From: JAMCRM01 sp041685075
GTDB lineage: Bacteria > Acidobacteriota > Terriglobia > Bryobacterales > Bryobacteraceae
NCBI GenBank assembly: GCA_041685075.1
Contig: JAWLGN010000005.1
Span: 1-47,851, forward strand
DNA length: 47,851 nt
Direction of reading: 5' to 3'
In this document: positions 1 to 7,201 of the stretch, piece by piece
How positions within the stretch are numbered: the first letter of the stretch is position 1
How the letters are laid out: every line of letters begins with the position of its first letter
Notes under the pieces: generated by a model
What the model saw: only the letters and a program-made list of their open reading frames with translations
Told to the model about the DNA's origin: nothing
Database searches by the model: none
Translations under genes and position numbers: made by a program

Positions 1-813
1 TTCCGGGTTGAAGCTGGCCAGCTCCTGCATGATGATTTCGAAGTCGCGCACCGGGTCGCGGTCGGCGGCGGAGGCGTCCACCAGGTGCACCAGCACGCGC
101 GTGCGCTCGATGTGCCGGAGAAACTGGATGCCCAGGCCGGCGCCCTGGTGCGCGCCCTCGATGAGACCGGGCATGTCCGCCACGACGAAGGTGCGGTAGT
201 CGTCCAGCTTCACCACCCCCAGGTTGGGTTCCAGGGTGGTGAAGGGATAGTTGGCGATTTTGGGGCGCGCGGCGGAGATGCGGGAGATGAGGGTGGATTT
301 GCCGGCGTTGGGAAAACCCACCAGCCCGACGTCGGCCAGCAGCTTCAACTCGAGTCGCAGGCGGCGCTCGCCTCCGGGCCGCCCGGGCTCGTGCTCGGTC
401 GGAGCCTGGTGGGTGGGGGTGGCGAAGTGCTGGTTGCCGCGCCCGCCCCGGCCGCCTCGCGCCGCCACGAACCGCTCGCCGTGCTGCGTGAAGTCGTAGA
501 GCTTCTCGCCCGTGGCTTCGTCGTAGACCACGGTGCCGACCGGGACTTCCACCTCGACGGAGCGGCCGTCGGCTCCGGTCCTGTTCGATCCCTCGCCGTG
601 GCGCCCGCGCTGGGCGCGGTGTTCCGGGTTGTAGCTCAGGTGCAGCAGGGTGTTCATGTGCTGGTTGGCCACCAGCACGACGTCGCCGCCGCGGCCGCCA
701 TCGCCGCCGCTCGGCCCGCCGCGCGGGACATACTTCTCCCTGCGGAAGGCCAGGCAACCGTTGCCGCCGTCGCCCGCCTTCACGTAGATGCTGACCTGGT
801 CGAGAAACTGCAT
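1..813 (-). CDS. obgE: Obg family GTPase (ribosome assembly), 3' end cut by window
   Basis: This is the N-terminal 271 residues of an Obg/CgtA GTPase, a ribosome-associated protein needed for 50S assembly. The start MQFLDQVSIYVKAGDGGNG is the family's canonical N-terminus. It is followed by the glycine-rich Obg fold (repeated GG patches to about residue 150) and then the G domain, with P-loop GFPNAGKS near residue 165, switch I YPFTTLEPN and the G3 motif DMPG. The reading frame is open to the window edge. It is the last gene of rplU-rpmA-obgE, a conserved order. No Shine-Dalgarno sequence precedes the ATG; instead a terminator-like hairpin ends about ten bases upstream. Identification is secure. 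Confidence 0.97.
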   Translation of the reverse strand, partial: MQFLDQVSIYVKAGDGGNGCLAFRREKYVPRGGPSGGDGGRGGDVVLVANQHMNTLLHLSYNPEHRAQRGRHGEGSNRTGADGRSVEVEVPVGTVVYDEATGEKLYDFTQHGERFVAARGGRGGRGNQHFATPTHQAPTEHEPGRPGGERRLRLELKLLADVGLVGFPNAGKSTLISRISAARPKIANYPFTTLEPNLGVVKLDDYRTFVVADMPGLIEGAHQGAGLGIQFLRHIERTRVLVHLVDASAADRDPVRDFEIIMQELASFNPE

Positions 814-820
814 GGAATAG

Positions 821-852
821 AAAAGCCGCCGGCCCGCTCAGGACCGGCGGCT
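821..852 (-). terminator. Terminator-like hairpin in the rpmA-obgE gap
   Basis: On the minus strand a perfect 9-bp stem (bases 844-852 with 824-832, 11-base loop) is followed at once by TTTTCT, the form of a Rho-independent terminator. It sits after rpmA and ends about ten bases before the obgE ATG. It could limit read-through from the ribosomal protein genes into obgE, or act as an attenuator. The stem and U-tract are seen; the function is inferred. Confidence 0.55.
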
Positions 853-869
853 CCCAAGTGCTCGTTGAT

Positions 870-1139
870 TTACGCTGCGGGCTGTTCGACGGGCTTCACG
901 CTGACGAACTTGCCCAGCCTGCCGCGGTCGCGGTACTCGACCTGCCCGGAGATCTTCGCGAACAGCGTATCGTCCTTGCCCCGGCCGACATTGAGGCCGG
1001 GCTTCAGCCTGGTGCCCCGCTGCCGGACCAGGATCGACCCGCCCGAAACCACCTGGCCGCCGTAGACCTTTACGCCGAGCCGCTGGGCGTTGGAATCGCG
1101 CCCGTTTCTGGAACTGCCTAAACCTTTCTTATGTGCCAT
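870..1139 (-). CDS. rpmA: 50S ribosomal protein L27
   Basis: An 89-residue bL27, a component of the large ribosomal subunit near the peptidyl-transferase centre. It begins MAHKKGLGSSRNGRDS, carries the family block LGVKVYGGQVV and RQRGT, and has a normal length. The N-terminus starts directly at the mature AHKKG form, without the cleavable extension found in Firmicutes. A GAAGGG ribosome-binding site precedes the ATG. It lies 12 bases after rplU in the same operon. A short alanine-ending tail (PVEQPAA) closes the protein. Confidence 0.97.
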   Translation of the reverse strand: MAHKKGLGSSRNGRDSNAQRLGVKVYGGQVVSGGSILVRQRGTRLKPGLNVGRGKDDTLFAKISGQVEYRDRGRLGKFVSVKPVEQPAA

Positions 1140-1151
1140 GCTTCACACCCT

Positions 1152-1460
1152 TCAGGCGACGATCTCCCCGATCTTGACCGTCGTATAACTCTGGCGATGC
1201 CCGATCGTCCGCTTGTACTGCTTCTTGGGCTTGAACTTGAAGACGATGATCTTCTCGCCCCGGCCTTCCCCGAGGATCGTCCCGGTCACCCGGGCGCCGG
1301 TCAGGGCGTCGCCGGCCACCAGCTCACCTTCGTCTTTGAATACGGCGAGCGGCTTCAACTCGACTTCCGAGCCGGCGTCGCCGGCCAATTTTTCCACGCG
1401 GATCACATCGCCCGGAGCAACCCGGTACTGTTTTCCGCCGGTTTCGATAATCGCTTGCAT
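1152..1460 (-). CDS. rplU: 50S ribosomal protein L21
   Basis: A 102-residue bL21, a 23S rRNA-binding protein of the large subunit. It begins MQAIIETGGKQYRVAPGD, the family signature, and has the C-terminal block KPKKQYKRTIGHRQ followed by VKI. Length is typical. AGAGGT lies about eight bases upstream of the ATG as ribosome-binding site. It is the first gene of the rplU-rpmA-obgE operon, and a recognisable promoter lies about 65 bases upstream. Confidence 0.97.
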   Translation of the reverse strand: MQAIIETGGKQYRVAPGDVIRVEKLAGDAGSEVELKPLAVFKDEGELVAGDALTGARVTGTILGEGRGEKIIVFKFKPKKQYKRTIGHRQSYTTVKIGEIVA

Positions 1461-1523
1461 TGCAAACCTCTGCTTGGGAGCCAGAACACACGGAACGCGT
1501 GGGGGCTATTGGACTAAATTCCA

Positions 1524-1553
1524 ATTCTACAACACGGGCGGGGAGGATGACAA
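1524..1553 (-). promoter_or_regulatory. Sigma-70-type promoter of rplU operon
   Basis: Read on the minus strand, TTGTCA (1548-1553) and TAGAAT (1524-1529) are separated by 18 bases, close to the sigma-70 consensus. It points at rplU and gives a leader of roughly 55-60 bases. The motifs are seen directly; promoter activity is inferred. Confidence 0.6.
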
Positions 1554-1560
1554 ATGCGCC

Positions 1561-1566
1561 TATAAT
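1561..1566 (+). promoter_or_regulatory. TATAAT -10 element, near-leaderless start
   Basis: A perfect TATAAT lies nine bases before the ATG of the first VCBS protein, so the transcript would carry a leader of only about three bases. No Shine-Dalgarno sequence and no clear -35 box are present. The same 12 bases, TATAATCGGGTG, recur before the next gene. Confidence 0.5.
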
Positions 1567-1575
1567 CGGGTGCAT

Positions 1576-2802
1576 ATGGGTATCGCAGGCCTCCTTGCCG
1601 CGGCCGTGCTCGCTGCCGCAGCCGCCGGCGCGCAGCCGCCGGCGTTCCGCCACCACTTCATCGTCACCGATATCGAGCGGGCCGGCGGGCCCACCACCTG
1701 GGGCTACGGCGTTTCCGCAGTGGCCGATTTCGACCGCGACGGCGACCCCGACTACGCCTTCTGCGTGCTCAGGGACAAGATCTACTGGTTCGAAAACGCC
1801 GGCGGGGGCAAGTGGGTGCGGCACGTCCTCGGCGAGATCGCCAGCAGCCAGTTGGGCGCCCAGGCGGCCGACGTGGATGGCGACGGCTGGCCGGACCTGG
1901 TCATTGGGGGCACCTGGTACCGCAATCCCGGCAAGCCGCGCGAACTGCTGTTTACGGCCCATCGCTACGATTCGCGGCTCGAGCGCGAAATCCACGACAT
2001 CGCGGTGGTGGACCTGAACGGCGACGGGCGCATGGCGGTAGTGGCCACGGGCGACCGCCAAGGGCTCTACTGGTACGCCGTGCCCGACGATCCCGCTAGT
2101 GGGGAAGACTGGCCCCGCTTCACCATCACGGATGCCGTTCTGCGGACGAAAGACCACATCCACGGCGGCTTCGCGCCAAGAGGCGTGGCGGATCTCGACG
2201 GCGACGGCGATTGTGACATCGTGCTTCCGGACCGCTGGCTTGAAAACCGCAACAAGGGCCGCCAGTGGCTGCGGCATCCGCTGCCCTCCGGCAAGCGTGG
2301 CAAGCTCTACGGCCTCTCGGCGCGCTCCTGGGTGGCGGACATGGACGGCGACGGCGACCCCGATATCGTCATGGCCGATTGCGATCAGCAGGACTCCGGC
2401 GCCCTCTGGCTGGAGAACAACGGCCGGAAGCCGCCCGCCTTCACGGCGCACCGGCTGCCCATCACAGCACCCGGCACGCGCGGCTCCTTCCACGCCCTGG
2501 TAGTGGCGGATTTCGATCTCGACGGCGACCTGGACGTCTTCGCCGCCGAGCAGGAGGACCCCTCGCTGCTGCCGGTGGGCGCGCCGCCGCGCTGGTACGT
2601 CTGGGAGAACCTGGACGGCCGCGCGGGCCGCTTCGCCGAGCGCATCGTGCTCGATAAGCGCCTGGGCGGCCACGACGTGCTCCCCGCCGACGTAGACGGC
2701 GACGGCGACATCGACCTGCTCTCCAAGGTCTGGCATCTCTGGAAGGAGAACGCCAACCGCGGCCGCTTCCATGCCGACTGGCTGGAGAACCTGGCGCGAT
2801 AG
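1576..2802 (+). CDS. Secreted VCBS/FG-GAP repeat protein, copy 1
   Basis: A 408-residue secreted protein built from FG-GAP/VCBS repeats, which fold as a beta-propeller and often bind calcium. A Sec signal peptide (about residues 1-20, ending AAAAAGA) precedes at least seven D-x-D-x-D-G-type loops such as DFDRDGDPD, DVDGDGWPD, DLNGDGR, DLDGDGDCD, DMDGDGDPD, DFDLDGDLD and DVDGDGDID, spaced through the whole chain. No catalytic domain is visible. The ATG at 1576 was chosen because the signal peptide starts there and a TATAAT lies just upstream; a longer in-frame extension would run back across the rplU coding region. It is followed by a close paralogue. Likely extracytoplasmic binding or adhesion; substrate unknown. 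Confidence 0.85.
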   Translation: MGIAGLLAAAVLAAAAAGAQPPAFRHHFIVTDIERAGGPTTWGYGVSAVADFDRDGDPDYAFCVLRDKIYWFENAGGGKWVRHVLGEIASSQLGAQAADVDGDGWPDLVIGGTWYRNPGKPRELLFTAHRYDSRLEREIHDIAVVDLNGDGRMAVVATGDRQGLYWYAVPDDPASGEDWPRFTITDAVLRTKDHIHGGFAPRGVADLDGDGDCDIVLPDRWLENRNKGRQWLRHPLPSGKRGKLYGLSARSWVADMDGDGDPDIVMADCDQQDSGALWLENNGRKPPAFTAHRLPITAPGTRGSFHALVVADFDLDGDLDVFAAEQEDPSLLPVGAPPRWYVWENLDGRAGRFAERIVLDKRLGGHDVLPADVDGDGDIDLLSKVWHLWKENANRGRFHADWLENLAR

Positions 2803-2824
2803 CCCGCGGCGACCTCCCGGCAGG

Positions 2825-2830
2825 TATAAT
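2825..2830 (+). promoter_or_regulatory. TATAAT -10 element, duplicated with copy 2
   Basis: A perfect TATAAT lies nine bases before the ATG of the second VCBS gene, in the same TATAATCGGGTG context as copy 1. The duplication therefore included the core promoter. The expected leader is about three bases, with no Shine-Dalgarno sequence. Confidence 0.5.
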
Positions 2831-2839
2831 CGGGTGGCA

Positions 2840-4066
2840 ATGCGGATCGCATGCTTCGCCGCGGCGGCCATGCTCGCAGGCGCGGCGGCCGGCGCGGAGC
2901 CACCAGCGTTTCGCCACCATTTCATCCTCACCGATATCGAGCCGGGCGCCCGGCCGAACACCCGCGGCTATGGCCTTGCCGCGGTGGCCGACTTCGACCG
3001 CGACGGCGATCCCGATTACGCCTTCTCCACCCGTGGCCACAAGATCTTTTGGTTTGAAAACGCGGGCGCGGGCAAGTGGGTGCGGCATGTGCTGGGCGAG
3101 GGACCCGGCCACCAGTTGGGCGCTACGGCGGCCGACGTGGATCGCGACGGCTGGCCGGACCTGGTCATCGGCGGCGCCTGGTACCGCAACCCCGGCAAAC
3201 CGCGCCAGCAGCCGTTCACCGTGCACCGCTACGACTCGCGGCTGAAGGCGGAAATCCACGACGTCGTGGCTGTGGACCTGAACGGCGACGGGCGCCTGGC
3301 GGTAGTGATCATGAGCGACCAGGCAGGCCTCTTCTGGTACGCCGTGCCCGAACAGCCCGCGAGCGGCGAGGACTGGCCGCGCATCACCGTTACCGACACG
3401 GTCCTCACCACCAAGGAGCACATCCACGGCGGTTTCGCGCCAAAGGGCGTGGCCGATCTCGACGGCGACGGCGACTGCGACATCGTGCTTCCGGATCGCT
3501 GGCTCGAAAACCGCAACAAGGGCCGCCAGTGGGTGCGGCATCCGCTGCCCTCCGGCAAGCGCGGCAAGCTCTACGGCCTCTCGGCGCGCTCCTGGGTGGC
3601 GGACATGAACGGCGACGGCGACCCCGACATCGTCATGGCCGATTGCGACCAGCACGAATCCGGCGTCCTGTGGCTGGAGAACAACGGGCAGAAGCCGCCC
3701 GCTTTCACGGCGCACCCGCTGCCCATCACCGCACCCGGCACGCGCGGGTCGTTCCATTCGCTGGTAGTGGCGGATTTCGACCTCGACGGCGACCTGGATG
3801 TCTTCGCCGCCGAGCAGGAAGACCCCAACCTGCTGCCCGCCGGCGCGCCGCCGCGCTGGTACGTCTGGGAGAACCTGGACGGCCGCGCGGGCCGGTTCGC
3901 CGAGCGTATTGTGCTGGACAAGCGGCTGGGCGGCCACGACGTGCTGCCCGCCGATGTGGATGGCGACGGCGACATCGACCTGCTCTCCAAGATCTGGAGC
4001 CGCTGGAAGGAGAACGGCAACGGCGGCCGCGTCCACGCCGACTGGCTGGAGAACCTGGCGCGATAG
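2840..4066 (+). CDS. Secreted VCBS/FG-GAP repeat protein, copy 2
   Basis: A 408-residue paralogue of the preceding gene, identical in length and nearly identical over long blocks, for example the stretches around GFAPKGVADLDGDGDCD and WYVWENLDGRAGRFAER. A Sec signal peptide (residues 1-19, ending GAAAGA) precedes the same series of calcium-type D-x-D-x-D-G loops. Differences concentrate in the N-terminal third and at scattered single residues, such as DVDRDGW in place of DVDGDGW and DMNGDGD in place of DMDGDGD. The start at 2840 begins the signal peptide and follows a TATAAT. The stop codon lies inside the -10-like hexamer of the next gene. The role is unknown; the pair is a recent tandem duplication. 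Confidence 0.85.
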   Translation: MRIACFAAAAMLAGAAAGAEPPAFRHHFILTDIEPGARPNTRGYGLAAVADFDRDGDPDYAFSTRGHKIFWFENAGAGKWVRHVLGEGPGHQLGATAADVDRDGWPDLVIGGAWYRNPGKPRQQPFTVHRYDSRLKAEIHDVVAVDLNGDGRLAVVIMSDQAGLFWYAVPEQPASGEDWPRITVTDTVLTTKEHIHGGFAPKGVADLDGDGDCDIVLPDRWLENRNKGRQWVRHPLPSGKRGKLYGLSARSWVADMNGDGDPDIVMADCDQHESGVLWLENNGQKPPAFTAHPLPITAPGTRGSFHSLVVADFDLDGDLDVFAAEQEDPNLLPAGAPPRWYVWENLDGRAGRFAERIVLDKRLGGHDVLPADVDGDGDIDLLSKIWSRWKENGNGGRVHADWLENLAR

Positions 4067-4069
4067 AAT
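4064..4069 (+). promoter_or_regulatory. TAGAAT -10-like element, leaderless start
   Basis: TAGAAT begins on the stop codon of the second VCBS gene and lies exactly six bases before the ATG at 4076. Transcription from it would start on the A of the start codon. No Shine-Dalgarno sequence is visible. Confidence 0.4.
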
Positions 4070-4075
4070 AGCCCG

Positions 4076-5974
4076 ATGGCGCTGCTCCGAATGCTTGCCG
4101 CGGCAGCCACGCTATCGGTCTGTCTGGCCGCGGATCCCGCCCTGGTGATCGACACCCCCATGGACCCGCCCCGCTGGGCGCTGCTCGAACGCGAACTCTT
4201 GCGCTCCAGCTCGCTGGCCTGTGAACGCTTCGCCGCCCGTTACCTCGACGAGTGCGGCTACCTGCTCCATACCATCCGCTGGGGAACGCTCGATGGCCCC
4301 GACGACGCCATCGAGACGTTCTACAACTGGACGCTGTTGCACGCCCTGGGCGGCTCCGATGCCGTCCTGGCGCTCTATCGCAAGGCCCAGGAGGGCCACT
4401 GGAAACAATACGGCGAGTTGCGCACCCGGTTGACGGAACTGGCCGCCAACGGGGCCTACTACAAGGAGTTCATCACCCAATCCGACTGGTTCCACACGGG
4501 CGAGGGGATGCGTGCCTTCATGTTCCTGGGCCTCTCGAACCCGCGCGACGAACTCTACCGCCGCCGCATGCAGCGCTTCGCCGGCCTCTACATGAACGAA
4601 GACCCCGAAGCGCCCAACTACGATCCCAAGCACAAAGTCATCCGCAGCATCTGGAACGGCAGCAAGGGCCCCATGATGCGCAAGGCCACGGTCTACGACT
4701 GGGTGGGGGATCCCGTGCCCGGCAGCTTCCACCTGCTGCACAACCCCGCCGGGCGCCGCGAACTCCTCGACATGCAGAAGTGGTATCCGCGCATGCTGGC
4801 GCACTGCAAAGAGTACCTGGACAGCGTGGGGGACAACTCCCTGAACCTGGCCGCCACCAACCTGGGGCTCAACGCCTTCATGCTCACCGGCGAGGCGAAG
4901 TACCGCGACTGGGTGCTGGAGTACGTGGACGCCTGGAAGGCGCGCGCCGAGGCCTGCGGCGGCAACATTCCGAGCAACGTAGGGCTCGACGGCACGTACG
5001 GCGGGCAGTGGTGGAAGGGCACCTACGGCTGGAACTTCACCATCTTCGACGGCGAGCTGGAACGCATCGCCCACCGCAACAACTTCGCCGCGGGCTCCTG
5101 GCCCGGCTTCGGCAATGCGCTGCTATTGAGCGGCGACCCAGCTTATATCGCGGTCCTGCGCCGCCAGATGGACAACATCTACGCGCAGAAGCGCCTGGAG
5201 AACGGCAAGGTGCTGCTGCCCCAGATGTACGGCGACCCGCGCGGTTACCAGCACAACGGCCCGCCCCAGTGGTACCACTACACCGAAAATCTCTTCGCCG
5301 ACCGCCTGACCGAAATTTACCTGTGGTCCATGGACCGCCGCGACCTGGAGCGCATCCCGCGGCAGGGGTGGATCGGATGGCTTGAAGGCGCGAATCCCGA
5401 ATACCCGGAGCAGGCGCTGGCCGCCGATCTCGCGCGCGTGCGCCGCGCCGTAGCGGCCATGCGCGCCGACACCACCACGCCCGATACGCGGCTGGCCGAC
5501 TACCTGCTGGCTTTCAATCCGGCCGCTACCGACGCCCTCACCCACCTCACCCTGGGCGGCTACTTCGCCGGGCGCATCTGGACCCTGCACAGCCGCTTCC
5601 GCTACTTCGATCCCGAGCGCCGCCGCGCGGGTTTGCCGGAGGACACCGCCGCGCTGGTCGAAAAACTCGAGGCCGGCGCCGCTACCCTGACGCTGGTCAA
5701 CGTGAACCCCGTGGATGCGCGCACCGTAGTGGTGCAGGCGGGCGGCTACGGCGAGCACCGCTTCGACGCCGTGGGGGTGAACGGGCGGACGGTCGAGATC
5801 GGCGGGCCGCTGCTCACCGTGCGGTTGGAGCCGGGCTGCGGCGCGCGGCTGGAGTTCACCATGACGCGCTACAGCAACCTGCCCACACTGGCGCACCCCT
5901 GGGATCGCGGCTGGTGGCAGGGTCAGCGTCCAGCGTCGGTTCCCGGAGCGCGCGCCTCGAGCAGCCCCCGGTAG
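4076..5974 (+). CDS. Secreted protein, predicted alpha-barrel (six-hairpin) fold
   Basis: A 632-residue protein with a Sec signal peptide (about residues 1-19, ending VCLAA). The body is mostly helical and rich in W, Y and H, with motifs such as FYNWTLLHALGG, WFHTGEGMRAF, GSFHLLHNPAGR, NLAATNLGLNAF and GGQWWKGTYGWNF. This pattern resembles (alpha/alpha)6-barrel carbohydrate-active proteins, and a C-terminal beta-rich section (after about residue 530) fits the usual accessory sandwich. No catalytic motif could be assigned with confidence. Its 3' end overlaps the convergent neighbour by 52 bases. It probably acts on a glycan outside the cytoplasm, but that is an inference from fold-like features only. 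Confidence 0.75.
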   Translation: MALLRMLAAAATLSVCLAADPALVIDTPMDPPRWALLERELLRSSSLACERFAARYLDECGYLLHTIRWGTLDGPDDAIETFYNWTLLHALGGSDAVLALYRKAQEGHWKQYGELRTRLTELAANGAYYKEFITQSDWFHTGEGMRAFMFLGLSNPRDELYRRRMQRFAGLYMNEDPEAPNYDPKHKVIRSIWNGSKGPMMRKATVYDWVGDPVPGSFHLLHNPAGRRELLDMQKWYPRMLAHCKEYLDSVGDNSLNLAATNLGLNAFMLTGEAKYRDWVLEYVDAWKARAEACGGNIPSNVGLDGTYGGQWWKGTYGWNFTIFDGELERIAHRNNFAAGSWPGFGNALLLSGDPAYIAVLRRQMDNIYAQKRLENGKVLLPQMYGDPRGYQHNGPPQWYHYTENLFADRLTEIYLWSMDRRDLERIPRQGWIGWLEGANPEYPEQALAADLARVRRAVAAMRADTTTPDTRLADYLLAFNPAATDALTHLTLGGYFAGRIWTLHSRFRYFDPERRRAGLPEDTAALVEKLEAGAATLTLVNVNPVDARTVVVQAGGYGEHRFDAVGVNGRTVEIGGPLLTVRLEPGCGARLEFTMTRYSNLPTLAHPWDRGWWQGQRPASVPGARASSSPR

Positions 5975-6360
5975 ATCCGCCCGATGGGTTCCAGGACGGC
6001 CCCGTCGCCCCGCGCCAGTCCCGCGGTAATCTCGTCCCGCACCGTTATGGCGTGGTCGAGCACACCTTCGAGTGCGCCGGAAGCTTCGCCGCGCACCTGG
6101 CCGGCGCGCTCGAAGAAACGCGCGGCGTGCTGGGCGGCTAACCCGTAATTCTTCTGGTTGGTTTCGAGATAGGCCAGCCCCATGGTGTCGCGCAGCTCGG
6201 CTTCGCGGGTGCGGGCCTGGCAGGACTGGAGGATCTGGCGGGTGGCGTCGAGTTGCTGGCTCAATCCCCTGGCCCGCAGAAATTGGGGGATGTATCCGAC
6301 CAGGAGCGCGGCGGTGACGGCAATCGCGAAAATCAGCAGGTGTTGTTTACGCGTCAGCAT
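5923..6360 (-). CDS. Small membrane-anchored helical protein
   Basis: A 145-residue protein of unknown function. One transmembrane helix (about residues 8-27, LLIFAIAVTAALLVGYIPQF) follows a short positive N-terminus, MLTRKQH. The remainder is helical: a segment LSQQLDATRQILQSCQARTREAEL that could coil, then a TPR-like stretch containing AYLETNQKNYGLAAQHAARFF. The ATG at 6360 is preferred over longer in-frame starts because it begins the membrane helix and the extension would run antisense into the SGNH gene. The gene is divergent from the SGNH hydrolase and overlaps the 3' end of the preceding gene tail to tail. It could be a periplasm-facing scaffold. Confidence 0.7.
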   Translation of the reverse strand: MLTRKQHLLIFAIAVTAALLVGYIPQFLRARGLSQQLDATRQILQSCQARTREAELRDTMGLAYLETNQKNYGLAAQHAARFFERAGQVRGEASGALEGVLDHAITVRDEITAGLARGDGAVLEPIGRIYRGLLEARAPGTDAGR

Positions 6361-6409
6361 AGGCTCTATCAGTATCCCTCGGAGCGGGTTGCGATACCAT
6401 GAAGCCAAA

Positions 6410-7171
6410 ATGAGGCACTCACGGGGCACAAGCCATGGCAGGTCCGTCGGTACCGTCCTTTTGGTAGTGCTTTGCCTGGCGTTGCCCGCCAGCGCCGCAT
6501 CCACGCAGCAGGAGCGCCGGCTGTTCGAGAGCGTGGTCATCCTGGGGGCCAGTGTTTCGGCGAACGAACGGGCGCCCTCCCCCGGACTGCTGCTGGCCCG
6601 CCATATGGGCGTCGCGGAGGAGCGCATATTCATCTTCGCCGAAGGCGGTGCGCCGAGCGCCCGGCACCTGGCGTTGCTCGATCGCATCGAGCGCCTGCGC
6701 CCCACCCTGATCGTGGCGTTGGACCTCCTCTACCACGACTTCAAAGCATCCTTGTTTCTCACCGGCAAGAAGAAGCGTTATCTGCGGGACTATATTGCGC
6801 GGCTGCACTCGACCGGCGCGGTCGTGGCGCTGGGCAACCTGCCGGGCCTGGTGCTGCTGCGCCACGAGCACGTCAACCGGTACCTCGATGAGCTGGCGGC
6901 GGAGTTCCCCAACCTGATCGTGCTGGACGTGCGGCACCTCATCGGCGGACTCGAACCGTACGGCATGCTGGTGCGCGACGGCACGCGCCAGGTGCGGCTC
7001 ACCAGGAAGGATGTCTTCGCCGACCGCGTGCATCCCAACCTGCTCGGCTCCACCGTGATGGCCAACTACATTCTGGAGCGCCTGGAGCAGCGCTACCCCG
7101 GGCGGATCGAGTCGAACGGCCCGCTGCCGCTGCCCATCGATAAGACCCTTTCCCACTGCGCCGGGCAGTGA
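6410..7171 (+). CDS. SGNH/GDSL-type hydrolase, secreted
   Basis: A 253-residue predicted esterase/lipase of the SGNH superfamily. An N-terminal basic region and hydrophobic stretch (LLVVLCLALPASA, to about residue 29) form a signal peptide. Block I is VILGASVSANE with the nucleophile expected at S48, where GAS replaces the usual GDS. GNLPG near residue 145 fits the glycine/asparagine block, and block V is FADRVHPN with D205 and H208. Longer in-frame starts were rejected because they overlap the divergent gene and lack a signal sequence. The substrate is unknown; deacylation of glycans is one possibility given the surroundings. Confidence 0.75.
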   Translation: MRHSRGTSHGRSVGTVLLVVLCLALPASAASTQQERRLFESVVILGASVSANERAPSPGLLLARHMGVAEERIFIFAEGGAPSARHLALLDRIERLRPTLIVALDLLYHDFKASLFLTGKKKRYLRDYIARLHSTGAVVALGNLPGLVLLRHEHVNRYLDELAAEFPNLIVLDVRHLIGGLEPYGMLVRDGTRQVRLTRKDVFADRVHPNLLGSTVMANYILERLEQRYPGRIESNGPLPLPIDKTLSHCAGQ

Positions 7172-7201
7172 TACCCTTGTACTCCGGATGGAGGAGGGTG
7201 C

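Noticed and set aside
85..1065. Plus-strand open frame antisense to obgE and rpmA
   Set aside because: It lies opposite secure housekeeping genes and has a low-complexity translation.
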